From Dentipellis sp. KUC8613 (taxonomy: Eukaryota; Basidiomycota; Agaricomycetes; Russulales; Hericiaceae), in assembly GCA_002286715.1 (NCBI GenBank), contig NSJX01000005.1, positions 873,959-937,958 on the forward strand: a stretch of 64,000 nt of DNA, in the 5' to 3' direction. The notes under the pieces were generated by a model. It ran no database searches. It was given only the letters and a program-made list of their open reading frames with translations, and was not told the origin of the DNA. Of this stretch, positions 42,461 to 57,171 are shown in pieces. Both the position numbers and the translations under genes were made by a program. The first letter of the stretch is position 1, and each line of letters starts with the position of its first letter.

Positions 42461-44665
42461 TCAATCTTCCGGGCTATCGTTCCAGCCCCTGGACCTCTCG
42501 ACAGCGCGCTCCCACCCTTCCCACCGCTTGTCCCTCTCCGTCTGCGATATGACGGGCAGGAAGGACGTGGTACCAGCAGTGTTCACTTCGGCGAGGGTCT
42601 CCGGCTTGGTGATGTCCCAGCCGAACAGGCCGATCGCAGAGCCGGCCAGGAGGGCAGAACCCAGCGCCGTCGATCTGTAACCCGCGGCACGTCAGAAATA
42701 GATCTCAGACACACGGCACGGCGTGTAGAACGTTCAACGCACTCTCGCATCTCGGGCCGGATGACCTCGAAGCCGCCGATGTCGGCGAGCACCTCCATGC
42801 AGAGGTCGCCATTGGTCATCCCGCCGTCGACCTTGAGGTGCTTCAGGTCGGACTTGGAGTCGAGCTTCATGCTATCGATGACCGCGCGGGTCTGGAACGC
42901 GTTGGCTTCGAGCGCCGCGCGGGAGATGTGTGCGGGCGTCGTGTACGACGTCATGCCGATGATCATGCCCGTCGCGGCGGGGTCCCAGTACGGGGCGAGC
43001 AGGCCGGAGAAGGCGGTCACGAAGTAGACGCCTGAGGTGGAGGGCACTGAGCCAGCGAGGAAGTTGATTTCCTCGGCCGTGCGGATCATGCGCATTGAGT
43101 CGCGGAGCCTGTCATGATAGTATGAACATCGTCAAACGTGTGAATTGAGAGGGGATACACTAACCATTTAATGGCACTGCCAGCGACAGCGACTGAGAGG
43201 AATTGTGAGGACAGTACGTGACATATAAAGTTGCAGACTTACTGGCACCCTCGAGAGCATAAACCGGTTTCGTACCGGGTCCAGCCTGGTATGCAATCTG
43301 TTCGGAAGGGTCATGGATGAATGAAGCTATCAGGATATTCGCATCATTACTCACAGTGCTAAGCAAGCCATGCGCGCTGTACACGATCTCCGGGCCAGTC
43401 GTGAAAAGTAAGAATGCACCAGTTCCATACGTGCACTTCGCCTCGCCTTGCTTGAAGCACTTGTTTCCCAGAAGGGCGCCCTGTTGATCTCCGACGAGAC
43501 CGCCGATCCTCACGTCCTTGAGAGCGCCAAAGGCGATGCGGCCGTACACCTCAGACGTAGAAACAAGGCGAGGGAGAATCGACTCCCTGAAACCGAAGAA
43601 CTTGAGGAGGACGGGGTCCCACTCCAGAGTCTTGATGTTCAAAAGGAGCGTTCGGGAAGCGTTCGTCACTTCGCTGATATGGAGGCCGCCGTTCACCCCA
43701 CCGGTCAGGTTCTGGGACCAGATATGTCAGCCCACGGGGATCATTAGATGCAGAAAGGCACTCACGTATACCAGCCAGGACTCCACGGTTCCGAATAAGA
43801 GGTCGTCTTCGTCATGCGCCCGACGGACCTCTTCTACGTGATCAATCATCCAACGCAGCTTGATAGCGGAGAAGTAGGTAGACAGAGGAAGACCGGTCCT
43901 GGATGCACGGTCAGATACATGCAAGTGCATGTCAAACACAATCCTTACAGCTCCTTGAGGGCATGAGTGCCAGATTCACCATTTCTCCAGATGCCATGCT
44001 TGATCTCGATACCGGTCGTCTTGAGCTTGTTCTCGAACGCGTTCACGACATGGCGCGTGCGCGCATCGTCCCACACAATAGCCTTGCACAGCGACTTGCC
44101 CGTCTTGCGGCTCCAGGCGACGGCGGTCTCGCGCTGGTTGGTGATGCCTGTAAATTAGAGAATTTGCAAACGCGTCGCGTCGCGCGTGTTAATGATCAGT
44201 GACGTCACATGACGAGCGGAAGGGCGGACCGATGACTTTGACGCTGTCCTTGGACCATCCTTCCTGCTCCAATGTCTTACAAGCTTCTTCGATACACGTA
44301 TTGCACACGTCCTGCATCTCCTCTGGGTCATGTTCGTGCCATCTGAAAGTCAGCGTGCCGAGGTCAGCATGGAGACCCGTGCGCAGCAAGCGATAGGGGG
44401 CGGGGTAATAGGAGGTGCCCGATGATGCGGGGGACGGGGAAGACGGTCCTTACCCTGGGTGAGGATAATACTGGGGGAACTCCAGTTGATGCTGGGCGAC
44501 GATGTTCGCGTACTTGTCGAAGATGATGAACCGCGTCGAGCTGTGCGATAGCAAAGGTGAGTGCGCATGTGGCCACGCGTTTCAGAACGGTCGCAGCTCG
44601 ACGCATACGTACGTGGTGCCGCAGTCAAGACTGCCCACGAACTCGCCTTGCTTTAGGTGCGACAT
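42461..44665 (-). CDS. GUT1: Glycerol kinase (FGGY family)
   Basis: Phosphorylates glycerol to glycerol-3-phosphate, feeding lipid synthesis and glycolysis. Start ATG 44665 ([18 protein letters not shown]); exon 1 is short and joins to [20 protein letters not shown]. Later blocks: [143 protein letters not shown] and [19 protein letters not shown]. The stop at 42461 follows WNDSPED. The order and content match eukaryotic glycerol kinases of about 510-530 residues. Three CreA/Mig1-type GCGGGG sites lie upstream. Convergent with DBP9. Confidence 0.94.
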
Positions 44666-45500
44666 GGTGCTGGTGGAGAGATGGGGCGGCGGAAAGAAAG
44701 ATCCTGAGGTCATGCATCGTCGCGCGAGCTCTGTTATACCCCTGCTTCCGGACCGTAGTCTGTCTAGGGTCATATGATGCCCCGCAATCGACCTGATCAG
44801 GGGGCCCCGCCGGACACCCCCCGCCGCTGAAATTTTGGCAAATGGACCCGTCCCTATCTCCCGGGGGCTCGAATGGCAGCCACGGAAAGCGCAAGCATGG
44901 CGCCCAGCGCTTCGAGCTGTCGGGTGGCTTCTGATGAGCCTTCGTATCAGGTTCGTGGGGGGCTTCGCAGCATGACGCAGCTCCCACATAGTCTTCGGAG
45001 CAGGGACGAAGGACGCAGCTGGACGCCCATAAAGGTTTTGGGCGTGGGTCATCTTGGGGTCATCTGCCGCGGATGGCGCGCCGTGTGACTTGCATAATCA
45101 TAATTGCATGGGACGCAAATGGGACGGACAAGAGATCTGTCCTGACCTGATCATGCCGGCGCGCAGCGGAATACATTCTGCTGACCACGGGGCGGGGTGA
45201 AACGAGGTGTGGTGAGGTGAGTGGATCCCAAGTCCAAGAATGTGATTAAGGTCGTACCGAAGGAAGGAAGTCGGCGCTTCGCGCAGTGTCTAAAACGAGG
45301 ACTGCAGGAAATCGCCGCGCTGCCGGATGGTCGTGCGACAAGATGCAGACTTCCCAGCGATATATCCGTCGAGGCGGAGTCAGTGTACACGGAACAGTGT
45401 CATAATAGTTGTGGGTATTGTGCGTAGATAGTGAGCAGTATATGTATAGGTGTCTCTAGATAGCAGCGTGCGGACGAGTACGGAGACCCACTCTTGTACA
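44666..45500. other. GUT1 promoter and GH47 3' flank
   Basis: GC-rich upstream region of glycerol kinase, with a cluster of GCGGGG motifs annotated separately. The left-hand part (about 45080-45500) is AT-richer and lies past the mannosidase stop. No gene seen. Confidence 0.45.
44780..44824 (-). promoter_or_regulatory. Cluster of three CreA/Mig1-like GCGGGG motifs
   Basis: CCCCGC on the + strand (GCGGGG on the gene strand) at 44780-44785, 44805-44810 and 44819-44824, 115-160 bp upstream of the glycerol kinase ATG. SYGGRG is the known binding consensus of CreA/Mig1 carbon catabolite repressors, and glycerol use is commonly glucose-repressed. Binding here is inference. Confidence 0.5.
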
Positions 45501-47864
<2,364 letters not shown>

Positions 47865-49288
47865 ATTCTTCAGCGGAAAACTTCCGTGCGCGATACCTAT
47901 CGTGACAGCACGAAAGAAAGCAAGTGAGAACAAATCGCAAGCAGAAGCGAATAGGACTACGTACCATATACCGAGAGCGCGAGTTGCGTACCTGAACGAA
48001 AACAAGGATCTCAGCGGCTGTCTAGTTATAAGAAAGGCAGGTTATCGGTGACACAGCAATCTCATGGCGATCGATACTCACCGGGGAACACGGTCTCACG
48101 GAGATGTCGCACCACGGACGCGGGTCAAGGAGCCTTGTACGGGCACTTATGCCCTGCTGCTCAAGCGCGATACGGAAAATGCGTCGGCCGGAAGTCGTCA
48201 CAAAGTCGGAGGGTCGTCGATTCGCGTTCTCGAGTGCTGTCTGACGAGGGAGAGGTGGGTAAACTGAGCTTGACGTGCTTGGCGAAAGGGCACATACAGC
48301 CGACACGTGGTGGGAAATAAAATAGAAAAAGGTATACAGCACTGAGTCAGCGTCCTTTGCATGGAAAATCGTGCGCAAACGGTGGAGCAGGGCTAAGTCA
48401 TGGCAACAGCTACGATTTTGTAGGAGGTTTCGGGAACTAGAGTACAAGCCTGCTGAGTGCGCAGTATTACACTATGTCAGGAGTATCCGGCGGCATTAGC
48501 CGAGACCGACATGGCGGCTCGAAATGTGTACGTCCTCGACACTTTATTTCATGAGATCAACTCGCTCGCTGTCAGCAGTCTGTCATACACATGTGCTACG
48601 AACAGCATGCTGAGAACAACGAATGGACATCGAGAAAAATAAAATTGGTATACGAGGCACCCAGAGAATTCGGCAAGAATTCGGCAATGCAGATGGACAG
48701 GAAGTACGCATGGCGAGGTGAAGGCAGATCATCTGTTCAATGTTCCGAACGTGATCTAGCCGATACTGAATGTATGATGCAGTCACAAGATCCTACGTTA
48801 TTTAAAGGGCTCAACATGAACATGCCGTGGTGCACGACGTACCGTGTGCTCTTCAATGGTTGACACGAAAAGGAAGGCAAACCATCGTGATGTCGATGAG
48901 TGTGTGAATCATCGCTCAGATGAAACAGAATCGCTACTAGATTCGCCCACACTGAAAGTAGTTGCAGAGCCTCACCTGCGTGATAGGTATCATCAGATTC
49001 GCCCACCACCCCAGCGTCGAAAAACAATGAAGAAGCGACACAGAGAGACTTTGCTGAGCAATAGATTGAGACACGAGCCAGGCTGTGCGCGAAATAAGCA
49101 AAACAAGAGAGTAAACATAGACACAACGGGGAAGAAAGACCATGGTGGTTGAGTTGAGAGGCAAGCAGGGCCGGGCGCTTCCGAAGGGAAATCACAAGAG
49201 GGTCACAGCGTTCCTGTCACGCAACGATCCGTCGGACCTGCCCTTGCCTTGCGCTGCTGGTCGCTGAGCCCGTCGACGACCAACACCC
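47865..49288. other. Intergenic, no supportable gene
   Basis: About 1.4 kb. Candidate frames at 48022-48447 (-) and 48737-49195 (-) lack motifs and contain no coherent exon chain. The right end is the ANTH gene promoter. Confidence 0.45.
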
Positions 49289-52200
49289 ATGTCCAGCTTC
49301 GAGAAAGTCGTCAAGAACGCTTGCAAGCCCAAGGCGGCCCCTCCGAAGTCCAAGGTCAATATCACTTTCGCTCGGAAATCGCTTGGATACGCTGACACCG
49401 CCGTGAAACAGTACCTTGACCCCATCGTAGCTGCAACTTGGTCAGAGGACGGCGCCGTACACGATGTCTGCAAAGCACTGTCACCAAGATTTAGAGAACC
49501 CAATGCAATTGTAGGTGCCTTGCTGAAGCTCTTATGACGCTTGTGAGTTAACGCCGTCTTGGCGTTGCCTTTCTCGTACAGGTGGTGTTCAAGGCTCTCA
49601 TCGTCTTGCACACGATGATCCGGAACGGCGCAACTGACAACGTTCTGTCGTATCTGTCGGGATCGGAAGTGTTGAGGTTAAAGAATGTGTATGGCGGCCA
49701 ATGGGAAGGTGCGTCTGCCGTTACTCCGTTTAACCGACTTGTTCGCGAACCCACGCCTCCAACCCATGTTTTGGCCGCACAGGGTACAAGGCGCCTCAGA
49801 ACCTCCAGAACTATGCCATGTACCTCGACTCCCGCATACGTGGATACCGCGAACTCAAGCATGACGCTATCCGAGTTCAGTCAGAAAGCAACAGGGATGC
49901 GCGGTTGTCCATGTCGCTCGAGGAGGATGCCCGTCGGAGTGGCCGTTCAAAACCAGAGTCTCGTCCTGCCGGCGCCCCGCAAAGAAGCAAGACGGTGATG
50001 GGTCGGAAACTCAGGGTGATGACTGTGGAGAAGGGTCTTCTCAGAGAAACGAAAGCTGTTCACAAAATGATTGATGCTTTGGTGGAGTGTCGTGTACGTC
50101 TCTCGTTAACCTCTTTTCATCTCAGTGCTTACATCGATGTGCGGGGGATAGTTCTACATGGACGACCTGGAAGACGAGTTGTCCTTAACAGCGCTCCGCA
50201 TGCTTGTCAAGGACCTCCTCATCCTCTTCCAGGCCGGGAACGAAGGTGTTATCAATGTTCTAGGTGCATCACAGCGTCCTATCTTCCATCCGAACATATC
50301 TTTACCATTTCTTCTTCCCTCCGTGTATGCCTTTCGTTTCAGAACACTACTTCGAAATGTCCCATGTCGACGCAGAACAGGCGCTTGCCATTTATCGACA
50401 TTTCTGCAAGCAAACAGAGCACGTCGTTGAATACCTCGGTGTTGCGAAGAAGCTGCAAAATCTGCTCAACGTCCCAATACCCAACATGAAGCATGTACGT
50501 GCACCGTATCCATTTCCTTGACGTATTACCTATACAGCATGGATCTTTAGGCTCCAGTATCACTAGTAGGCGCGTTGGAGGAGTATCTCAATGATCCTAA
50601 TTTCGAGCAAAATCGGATCGAATACAAGACGAATAAGGAAGCCGCCGAACGGAGTGCGAAAAGCGGGAAGCCTGCAAAGAAGGAGGAAGCGCGTAAGTCA
50701 GACATCCTAAATAATGGATCTGCGCTCATATCGCTATTCTTAGCGCCTCTCCCGAAGCCCGCCACCGAAGCTCCCGCTGCGTCATCGTCCACAGATGCGC
50801 CGAAGCCAGAAGGTGGGAAGGCGTTGTCGGACTTCTTCTCTGCGATCGAAGAAGAGCAGCAGACCATGTTCAACCCGCAGACAAACAGGTCAGCTCGATG
50901 GTAAAGTGTATTCGGATTCTCGACTCACATCATACGAGTAGTCCTACAGCGAACTACTTCCAGCAACAGGCTGCCCACAACCCGTTCGTGCAGCGCCAGA
51001 TGACTGGAGGTTTCCAGAGCCAGCCATTTGGCCAGCCGCAGATACAGTTCCAAAATACTGGGTTTATCCAGCCTCAGATGACTGCTGTTCCGTTCCAACA
51101 GCAGCAGCAGCCGCAGTCGTTTTCCGCTTTCCTCCAGCCGCAGACCACCGGCTTCCTTCAGCCCCAGGCCACTGGGTCAAACCCCTTCCGCCAATCCACC
51201 CTCATGCCTCAGACCACTGGTCTCTCACCATTTGGTCCCGCTAACCCTCTCCAACCCACCCCCACAGGCAGCCTCAATCCCTTCCCCACTAACCCCCAGG
51301 GCCAATTCCCAAGTGGCCAGGCGTCGGCGCCGTCGACGCAGTCTGCATTTAACCATGTTCCGACATTCAACGCCTTCCAGCCTTCTCCCAATGTGCCTAA
51401 TTTTGCTGCCGCATCGCAGGCTTCAAATACAGGCTTCTCTGCACCTGCGCGCCCTTCGTCCACTCCAATTACGGCCATCACTGCCAGAACCTCGTCGCCA
51501 CCACTGCAACCTGTCAAGTCGCATCAGACGGGCTCGAGGAATCCGTTCGGGGCTCCTCAGCCTTCTGCGCCGCCACCGATGCCCAAAGCTCCGACGTTGA
51601 TGGAACTCGCGATGGGCGGTGGTTCCATCCAGAATCAGCAGCAGCAACAGCAACAGCCTATGCAGACGCAACAGACAGGCATAAATGGGTTTGGGAACTC
51701 CGGTTCGCCCTCTCAGCCGCAGGGCTCGGTCATGGCCAATGTCGCATCGGCGTTCTCGTTCAACAAGCCTGATGCAGGGTCTGGCAACAACTCGTCGCCG
51801 ACTACCTCGGGCATTTCGAGCTTCACGCCCAACGGCACGACCGCGTCGCCGCTCACGAACCAGATGACTTCCACCACGACCTCGGGATCGACGTTCTCCG
51901 ACTCGATCTTCTCTGCGCTCTCCGGCCAGCCGACCGGCGCCACGTCCACAAACTCCGCATTCCAGTCCTCGTCCTCGCCACCCCTGAAGCCTCAGACGAC
52001 CGGGTTCAGCGGGATGAAGGCGTTCAAGCCGACCTCCTCGTTCGGCGCGACGCTTCTCGAATCTCTCCCTCCCATCCCACAGTCCGCCCCTACGACCCCC
52101 GCCGCGAGCAACCACGCCTCGCCCGCGCCCTCAGGCGCAAGCTCGCCGAACCCCACAGCGGGCCTCCCGTCATTTTCCACGGGCCTCGGCAACACCTTCG

Positions 52201-52619
52201 GACAAAGCAGCGTCAGCGGCCCCGGCTCAGGGGCGGGACTCGGCCTGTCATCGCAGATGACGGGCCTCCCTGCGCTCAACGGCCAGCAGACGGGGGCCGG
52301 CGGGATGGCGTTCGGGGGCGGCAGCACCGTCGGCGTCGGCCTGCGCCCGCAGATGACCGGCGCGGGCGGCGCGAACCCGTTCCGCGCGACGATGTTCTCG
52401 ACATCGCCCGGCCCCGGGCTGCCGTTCGGCGGCGCAGGGACGGGTGCGCTCGGCAGCTCGAACTCGACGCCTGCGTTTGGCGGCCAGGGTGTGGGTGGCG
52501 GCGGCCCGCTGTTCCCGCAGAGCACGGGCGCCGGCCTGTTTTCGGGGGCGTATGGCCAGCAGCAGCAGCAACAGGGTGCGCAGCAGGGTCAGCAGCAGAA
52601 TGGGGCGTCGTTGATCTAG
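49289..52619 (+). CDS. ANTH-domain clathrin adaptor (AP180/Yap1801-like)
   Basis: Endocytic adaptor that binds PtdIns(4,5)P2 and clathrin at the plasma membrane. Exons 49289-49510, 49582-49708, 49783-50093, 50152-50263, 50343-50494, 50551-50692, 50744-50888 and 50942-52619 (about 960 residues). ANTH domain: MSSFEKVVKNACKPKAAPPK (basic lipid-binding patch), VFKALIVLHTMIRNGATDNV, NYAMYLDSRIRGYRE, DLLILFQAGNEGVINVLEHY and AIYRHFCKQTEHVVEYLGVA. The long C-terminal tail is Gln/Pro/Gly-rich, with five NPF motifs (EH-domain ligands) and at least nine LxxQxTG motifs, the consensus of Ark1/Prk1 endocytic kinases. No obvious clathrin-box pentamer recognised. Confidence 0.92.
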
Positions 52620-53422
52620 GGTATGCGGTTGGTTGGTTGGTTGGTTTCTTTGGTCGGTCGGTCGGTCGGTCGGTCAGTTGTAATATTGGCGCAGCTTGCG
52701 TCTGATAACCCGCTCTTTTGCCGCTTCACGTCTAGCTCACGCCACGTCAAATATCACGCTCGTTCAAGTTCCTATCCCTTCGATTTCCGATTCTTTCGTT
52801 TCGTCAGCTCTGACTTGCTTGCTACATTCACATTCACTTGGGACTACTACACACATACACACATATACGTGCATACATATTGACCACACCGACCGATGCT
52901 GCCTACGGCTGAGTTCGCGTATTCGTATTCGTATTCGACTTCGACTGTGCATCCGTTCGTTTCGCTTGGTATCGGTTTCTCTTTTCTTTTTTATCTTTCG
53001 CTCTTCGCTTTCGTTGATCCGATTACTGTAATTTACTCTATTGCTCGAGTTTTGGCTATTCCAGAAACGACCGCATCGTGTAATAAATCTCATTTTCCTT
53101 TCTTCGTTCTTTGTCTGTCGTCTACGAGGATGTCGTGGTGTCGGGTTTGCGAATTTCGTGTCTTTTTTTTTTCTGGTAACCTATGGTCGGTTCTGTCAGG
53201 GATGGATGAAGCAGTCGCGGGCCACAATTTCAAACATTTCATGACCCATCTGGTCGAAAGTCCAGCGAGAACTCGAGAAGAGGAGAATATCTCGGAGTCG
53301 TGCGAGTCTTCGACGCGTCCTGACGCGTCTGTCACGGTTTGAGCCACCGTGCACCAGCGCCCACCAACTTTGAGCGCGACCACCATCATCCCGCACACCA
53401 CACCCCAGGCGTATACCCCACC
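52620..53422. other. Intergenic: ANTH 3' flank and NASP promoter
   Basis: T-rich 3' region with microsatellites at its left end, then TTC/TTT-rich sequence, then the NASP promoter. No gene seen. Confidence 0.45.
52627..52675 (+). repeat. GGTT / GGTC microsatellites
   Basis: A GGTT run at 52627-52643 is followed by six GGTC units at 52652-52675, just past the ANTH stop codon. Simple repeat in the 3' UTR. Confidence 0.85.
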
Positions 53423-54992
53423 ATGTCCGCGTACGTCCCAATCCTCTGCCTTCACATTCGCGTATTCACGACAGCCCCGAATGCAGGAACGAAGAGCAGC
53501 CCGCGCCGGCCGACGCGCCCGCACCGGAAGTGACCATCGAGAGCGCCATCGACCACGCCAAGCGGGCGTTCGCGCTCAAGAAGTACGAGCAGGCGGTCGA
53601 GCACTATGGCACCGCGCTGGAACTCATGTACGTACTTCCTACTCTCGCTATTATACCACGCGAGCCAATGCTGAGTCGGACGTGCTACGTGTGTGTGTGC
53701 AGGACGAAGAAGCACGGCGAGGACGCGCCGGAGACTGCGGACTTGTATTTCTCGTATGGCAAGGCGCTGCTTGAGAATGCGATTGCGCAGAGCACGGTGC
53801 TGGGGAAGGACGGCGGGGATGATGCGCTTGGGAAGGACGACAAAGGTGCGTCTGCGGGTCCATCTTTGGACGCGTTTTCGCCGCGTTGGAACGTACATAT
53901 AGGCGTGGAGCTGACATGTTGTTGGCAGACGACACCTCCGCAAACCCCGGCGCGATCCTCTCCTTCTCGGGCGACGTGGAGGACGAAGCGGTCGACCTAT
54001 TCGCAGAGGCGTCCAAGGCGGCCGCGGCAGAAGAGGAAGAAGCAGACGAGGAGGACGACGACGGCGCGGAGCCGGAGGACGACTTCAACGCGGCGTGGGA
54101 GGTGCTCGACCTCGCGCGCGCGATCTACGAGAAGCAGAAGGACGAGGACGAGGAGGTGCGGCTGAAGCTCGCGGACACGTACATCGCGCTCGGCGACGTG
54201 TCGCTCGAGACAGGTATTATCCCATCCCCTTTCTACCACACGAGCTGGACACTAAGGGCGCGCGAATGCAGAAAAATTCGACCAGGCGATCACGGACTAC
54301 TCGGAGGGCCTGGCGCTCAAGACGGAGCTGCTCCCGCTGTGGTCGCGCCAGATCGCGGAGGCGCACTACAAGCTGAGCATCGTGCTCGACCTGACGATGG
54401 GCCGCCTGGCCGACGCGATCGTGCATGCGCAGAAGGCGCTCGAGAGCGTCGACGCGCGCGTCGCGGAGCTCACGGCGGGCTTGGAGGGCACGCTGCCGGC
54501 GGTCGAGGAGGTCGAGGCGAAGGCGGATGCGAAGGGCAAGGGCAAGGCGGCGGGTGGGAAGCTGGTTAGGGATGATTTGGTGCAGAAGATGACCAAGGCG
54601 CAGATTGAGGCCGAGATTAAGGAGCTGGCGGGGCTCAAGGAGGACTTGGCGCTCAAGGTGCGTTTTGCTCACTCACAAGACATGGGGATGTGATGTTGAT
54701 TCTTCTGTGTCTGCAGGTCGAGGAATTGAAGACGTCGCCAAACGAGGGACATTCGTCCGCACCGGCGCTTGTGGCTCAGGCGCTCGACAAGGAGCTCAAT
54801 GCGGGGGCGCCTCAAGTCAACGCGAATGGGCAGCTACCCGTGAACGACCTTACGTCCGTGGTCAAGAAGAAGAAAAAAGCGCCTGAAGAGGGCTCCGCGG
54901 AAAAACGCAAGGCGGAGGACGACGGCAGCAATTCTCCCGCAGAAAAGAAGGCGCGCTTGGAGGGCGCGGCGGAAGCGCCGACGTCGTCGTAG
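53423..54992 (+). CDS. NASP/Sim3/Hif1-type histone chaperone (SHNi-TPR)
   Basis: Nuclear chaperone for H3-H4 (CENP-A in fission yeast). Six exons: 53423-53430 (only 8 coding nt), 53487-53627, 53703-53845, 53929-54214, 54272-54657 and 54717-54992. TPR 1: IDHAKRAFALKKYEQAVEHY; TPR 2: TADLYFSYGKALLENAIAQS; an acidic insertion (EEEEADEEDDDGAEPEDDF) interrupts the TPRs as in NASP; then FNAAWEVLDLARAIYEKQKD, LADTYIALGDVSLE and the SHNi motif FDQAITDYSEGLALKTELLP with SRQIAEAHYKLSIVLDLTMG. A coiled coil (QIEAEIKELAGLKEDLALKV) leads to a basic nuclear localisation tail (VVKKKKKAP; EKKARLE). Matches the family in order and length (about 410 residues). Confidence 0.92.
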
Positions 54993-55126
54993 TCACTACT
55001 TCGCGCTGCTGCTATGGCTATGGTTATGCTATATACATACCCTGAACATTCCTCCTTACCGCTACATCTACCCTGTATCCCTAGTTGCTTTAATATCCTG
55101 AACCCGCCTCCAGTCCTCACCCTGAA

Positions 55127-56680
55127 TCAAAATGGCACCGCACTCGCCTGTATCGGCGCATGCTTATACTTCTTCTTGCCCTCCCCCGACCCAAACTCGC
55201 TTGCAACATGCCCCTTCTCGCCCTCGCTCCTGAGCACATACTTGTACGTGACGAGCCCCTCGAGCCCGACGGGCCCGCGCGCATGGATCCTGCCCGTGCT
55301 GATGCCGACCTCCGTGCCGAACCCGTACCGGAACCCGTCCGCAAAGCGCGTGCTCGCGTTGACGAACGCGCCCGCCGAGTCGACGCCGCGCACGAACGTG
55401 TGCGCCGCGGCCTCCGATTCCGTCACGATGCAGTCGGTGTGGTGCGACGAGTGCGCGTTGATGTGCGCGATCGCCGCGGCGAGCGAGGGCACGGTTTTGA
55501 CGGCGAGCGTGAGCGCGAGGTGCTCGGTCGTGTAGGCGGTGGGCGGCGCGGCGCGGACGTGCGTGCCGAAGTTGGGCGCGGTGGCGGAGAGCGGCTGGAT
55601 GGCAGCGAGGGTGGGCACGTCGCAGAGGAGCTCGACGGAGGCAGAGAGGAGGGCCTGTGCGACGGCAGGCCAGATTGTTGTGAGCAGCTTTTCGTGCACG
55701 AGGAGTGTCTCGGCGGAGTTGCAGGCGGCGGGGTAGTCGGTCTGCGAGGGTGCTCAGTCCTGGATTTCATGAGTGAACCACGGAGGGTATAGGGCTGACC
55801 TTGGAATCTACCACTACCCGTACGGCTTTTTCCTGATTCGCAGACTCGTCGAGGTAGACGGTGCAGAGCCCGTCGGCGTGCCCCATGACGGGGATCCGGG
55901 TGCTGTTTTGGATGTTGCGCACGAGCTCGTTGCTCCCCCGCGGGATGACGAGGTCGATGTACTGGTCCAAGGAGAGGAGGCTTGACACCTCGGCGCGGGT
56001 TTGGATGGACTGGATGTATGTCTCTGGAAGGGATGTTCTGGCGAGTGCGGTCTGGATAGCTTTGGAGATCAGTTGGGATGTGCGATTTGACTCTTTGCCG
56101 CCCTTCAGGATGGCGGCATTGCCTTCGTGACACAGGTCAGTCCGATGTTGTCTCACACTATGGTGGTAGATGATTCATACCTGATTTTATTGCCAGAGCA
56201 GCAATGTTCGCGACGACCTCCGGACGCGCCTCGAAGATGACCAAGAGCACGCCGATGGGACACGAGACGCGGTATAGCTCGAGCTTGTCGTCTAGCTCGG
56301 ACGCATACGAGACCTTGCCTGTGGGGTCTGGCAGCTCTGCCACGTCGGTGATTCCCTGCAGCATCGAATCCCATTTGTCACCTTTCCGAAGATCCAGCCG
56401 CTTCAGCAGAGCACTGGACATGCGGCCCGCGTCCACTTCCGCCTGTGCTGCCTGGAGGGCCGCGTCACTTGAGATGGACCAGAGCTATACGGGATATACG
56501 TACGTCCATGTCTTCGGTGTTGGCAGCAAAGATCGCGTCCTTGCTCGCCTGCAGCTCGTTGCGTATTTCATGGAGGGCGCGCACGCGCTCCGACGCGTCG
56601 ATGAGCTGGGACGCCTCGAACGCCGCCTTTGCCGACCGCGCGATGAGGACGGCGGGGGACTCGTCGTTCTGGCCGGTCAT
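55127..56680 (-). CDS. PRO2: Gamma-glutamyl phosphate reductase (proline synthesis)
   Basis: Reduces gamma-glutamyl phosphate to glutamate-5-semialdehyde with NADPH, the second step of proline synthesis. Start ATG 56680 (MTGQNDESPAVLIARSA), stop at 55127. Exon 1 joins to AAQAEVDAGRMSSALLKRLD through an intron with donor GTACGT. Blocks: YRVSCPIGVLLVIFEARPEV, ALAIKSGNAAILKGGKES, YIDLVIPRGSNELVRNIQN, IPVMGHADGLCTVYLDE, TDYPAACNSAETLLVH (catalytic Cys) and VGISTGRIHARGPVGLEGLV, ending in the variable KYKHAPIQASAVPF. About 450 residues, normal for the family. Convergent with NASP, 134 bp apart, and divergent from the transporter gene. Confidence 0.94.
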
Positions 56681-57171
56681 CCTAGAAGCATACAAAGGTC
56701 AGTGCGAGCCTCGAGTGCGGGTAGATGAGAGTTGGTGGCCAATGCTGGACGGCGGATTGAGATGAATCGGGTTTCGAGTCAGTGCGGGATAGATAAGATA
56801 ATTGTCCGAGATTAGATTAGATCTTTCGGCTTAGGGGCCGCCAAGAAGAGAAGGATTTTGGGTCTTCGAGCACTTCGCAACGGCTTTCTGCTTCTACAAC
56901 TCAGTCTACAAGCCAAACATAAGAGCAGGAAGGCTATCCGGACAGACCGGTGTGCGGAGGACCGGGGAATAGACTGACGGCAACGATGTGTCTGGAATAG
57001 GAAGGAGAGTCGGGCACGCCACAGCTGCTGTGTCGGTTAGCCGCCAAGGATATTTATTTGTTCACGACGGTCATCATCTCTCCGAAGCGGCTGCTACAGC
57101 CTTGTATGTTCTTCTAATACCCCCTCCACCTCAAAACATACACACGCCCGCCACGGCTCTTTCTATCGTAC
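56681..57171. promoter_or_regulatory. Divergent promoter of PRO2 and the Sly41-like gene
   Basis: 491 bp between start codons. No specific element recognised; a pyrimidine-rich tract precedes the ATG at 57172. Confidence 0.4.
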
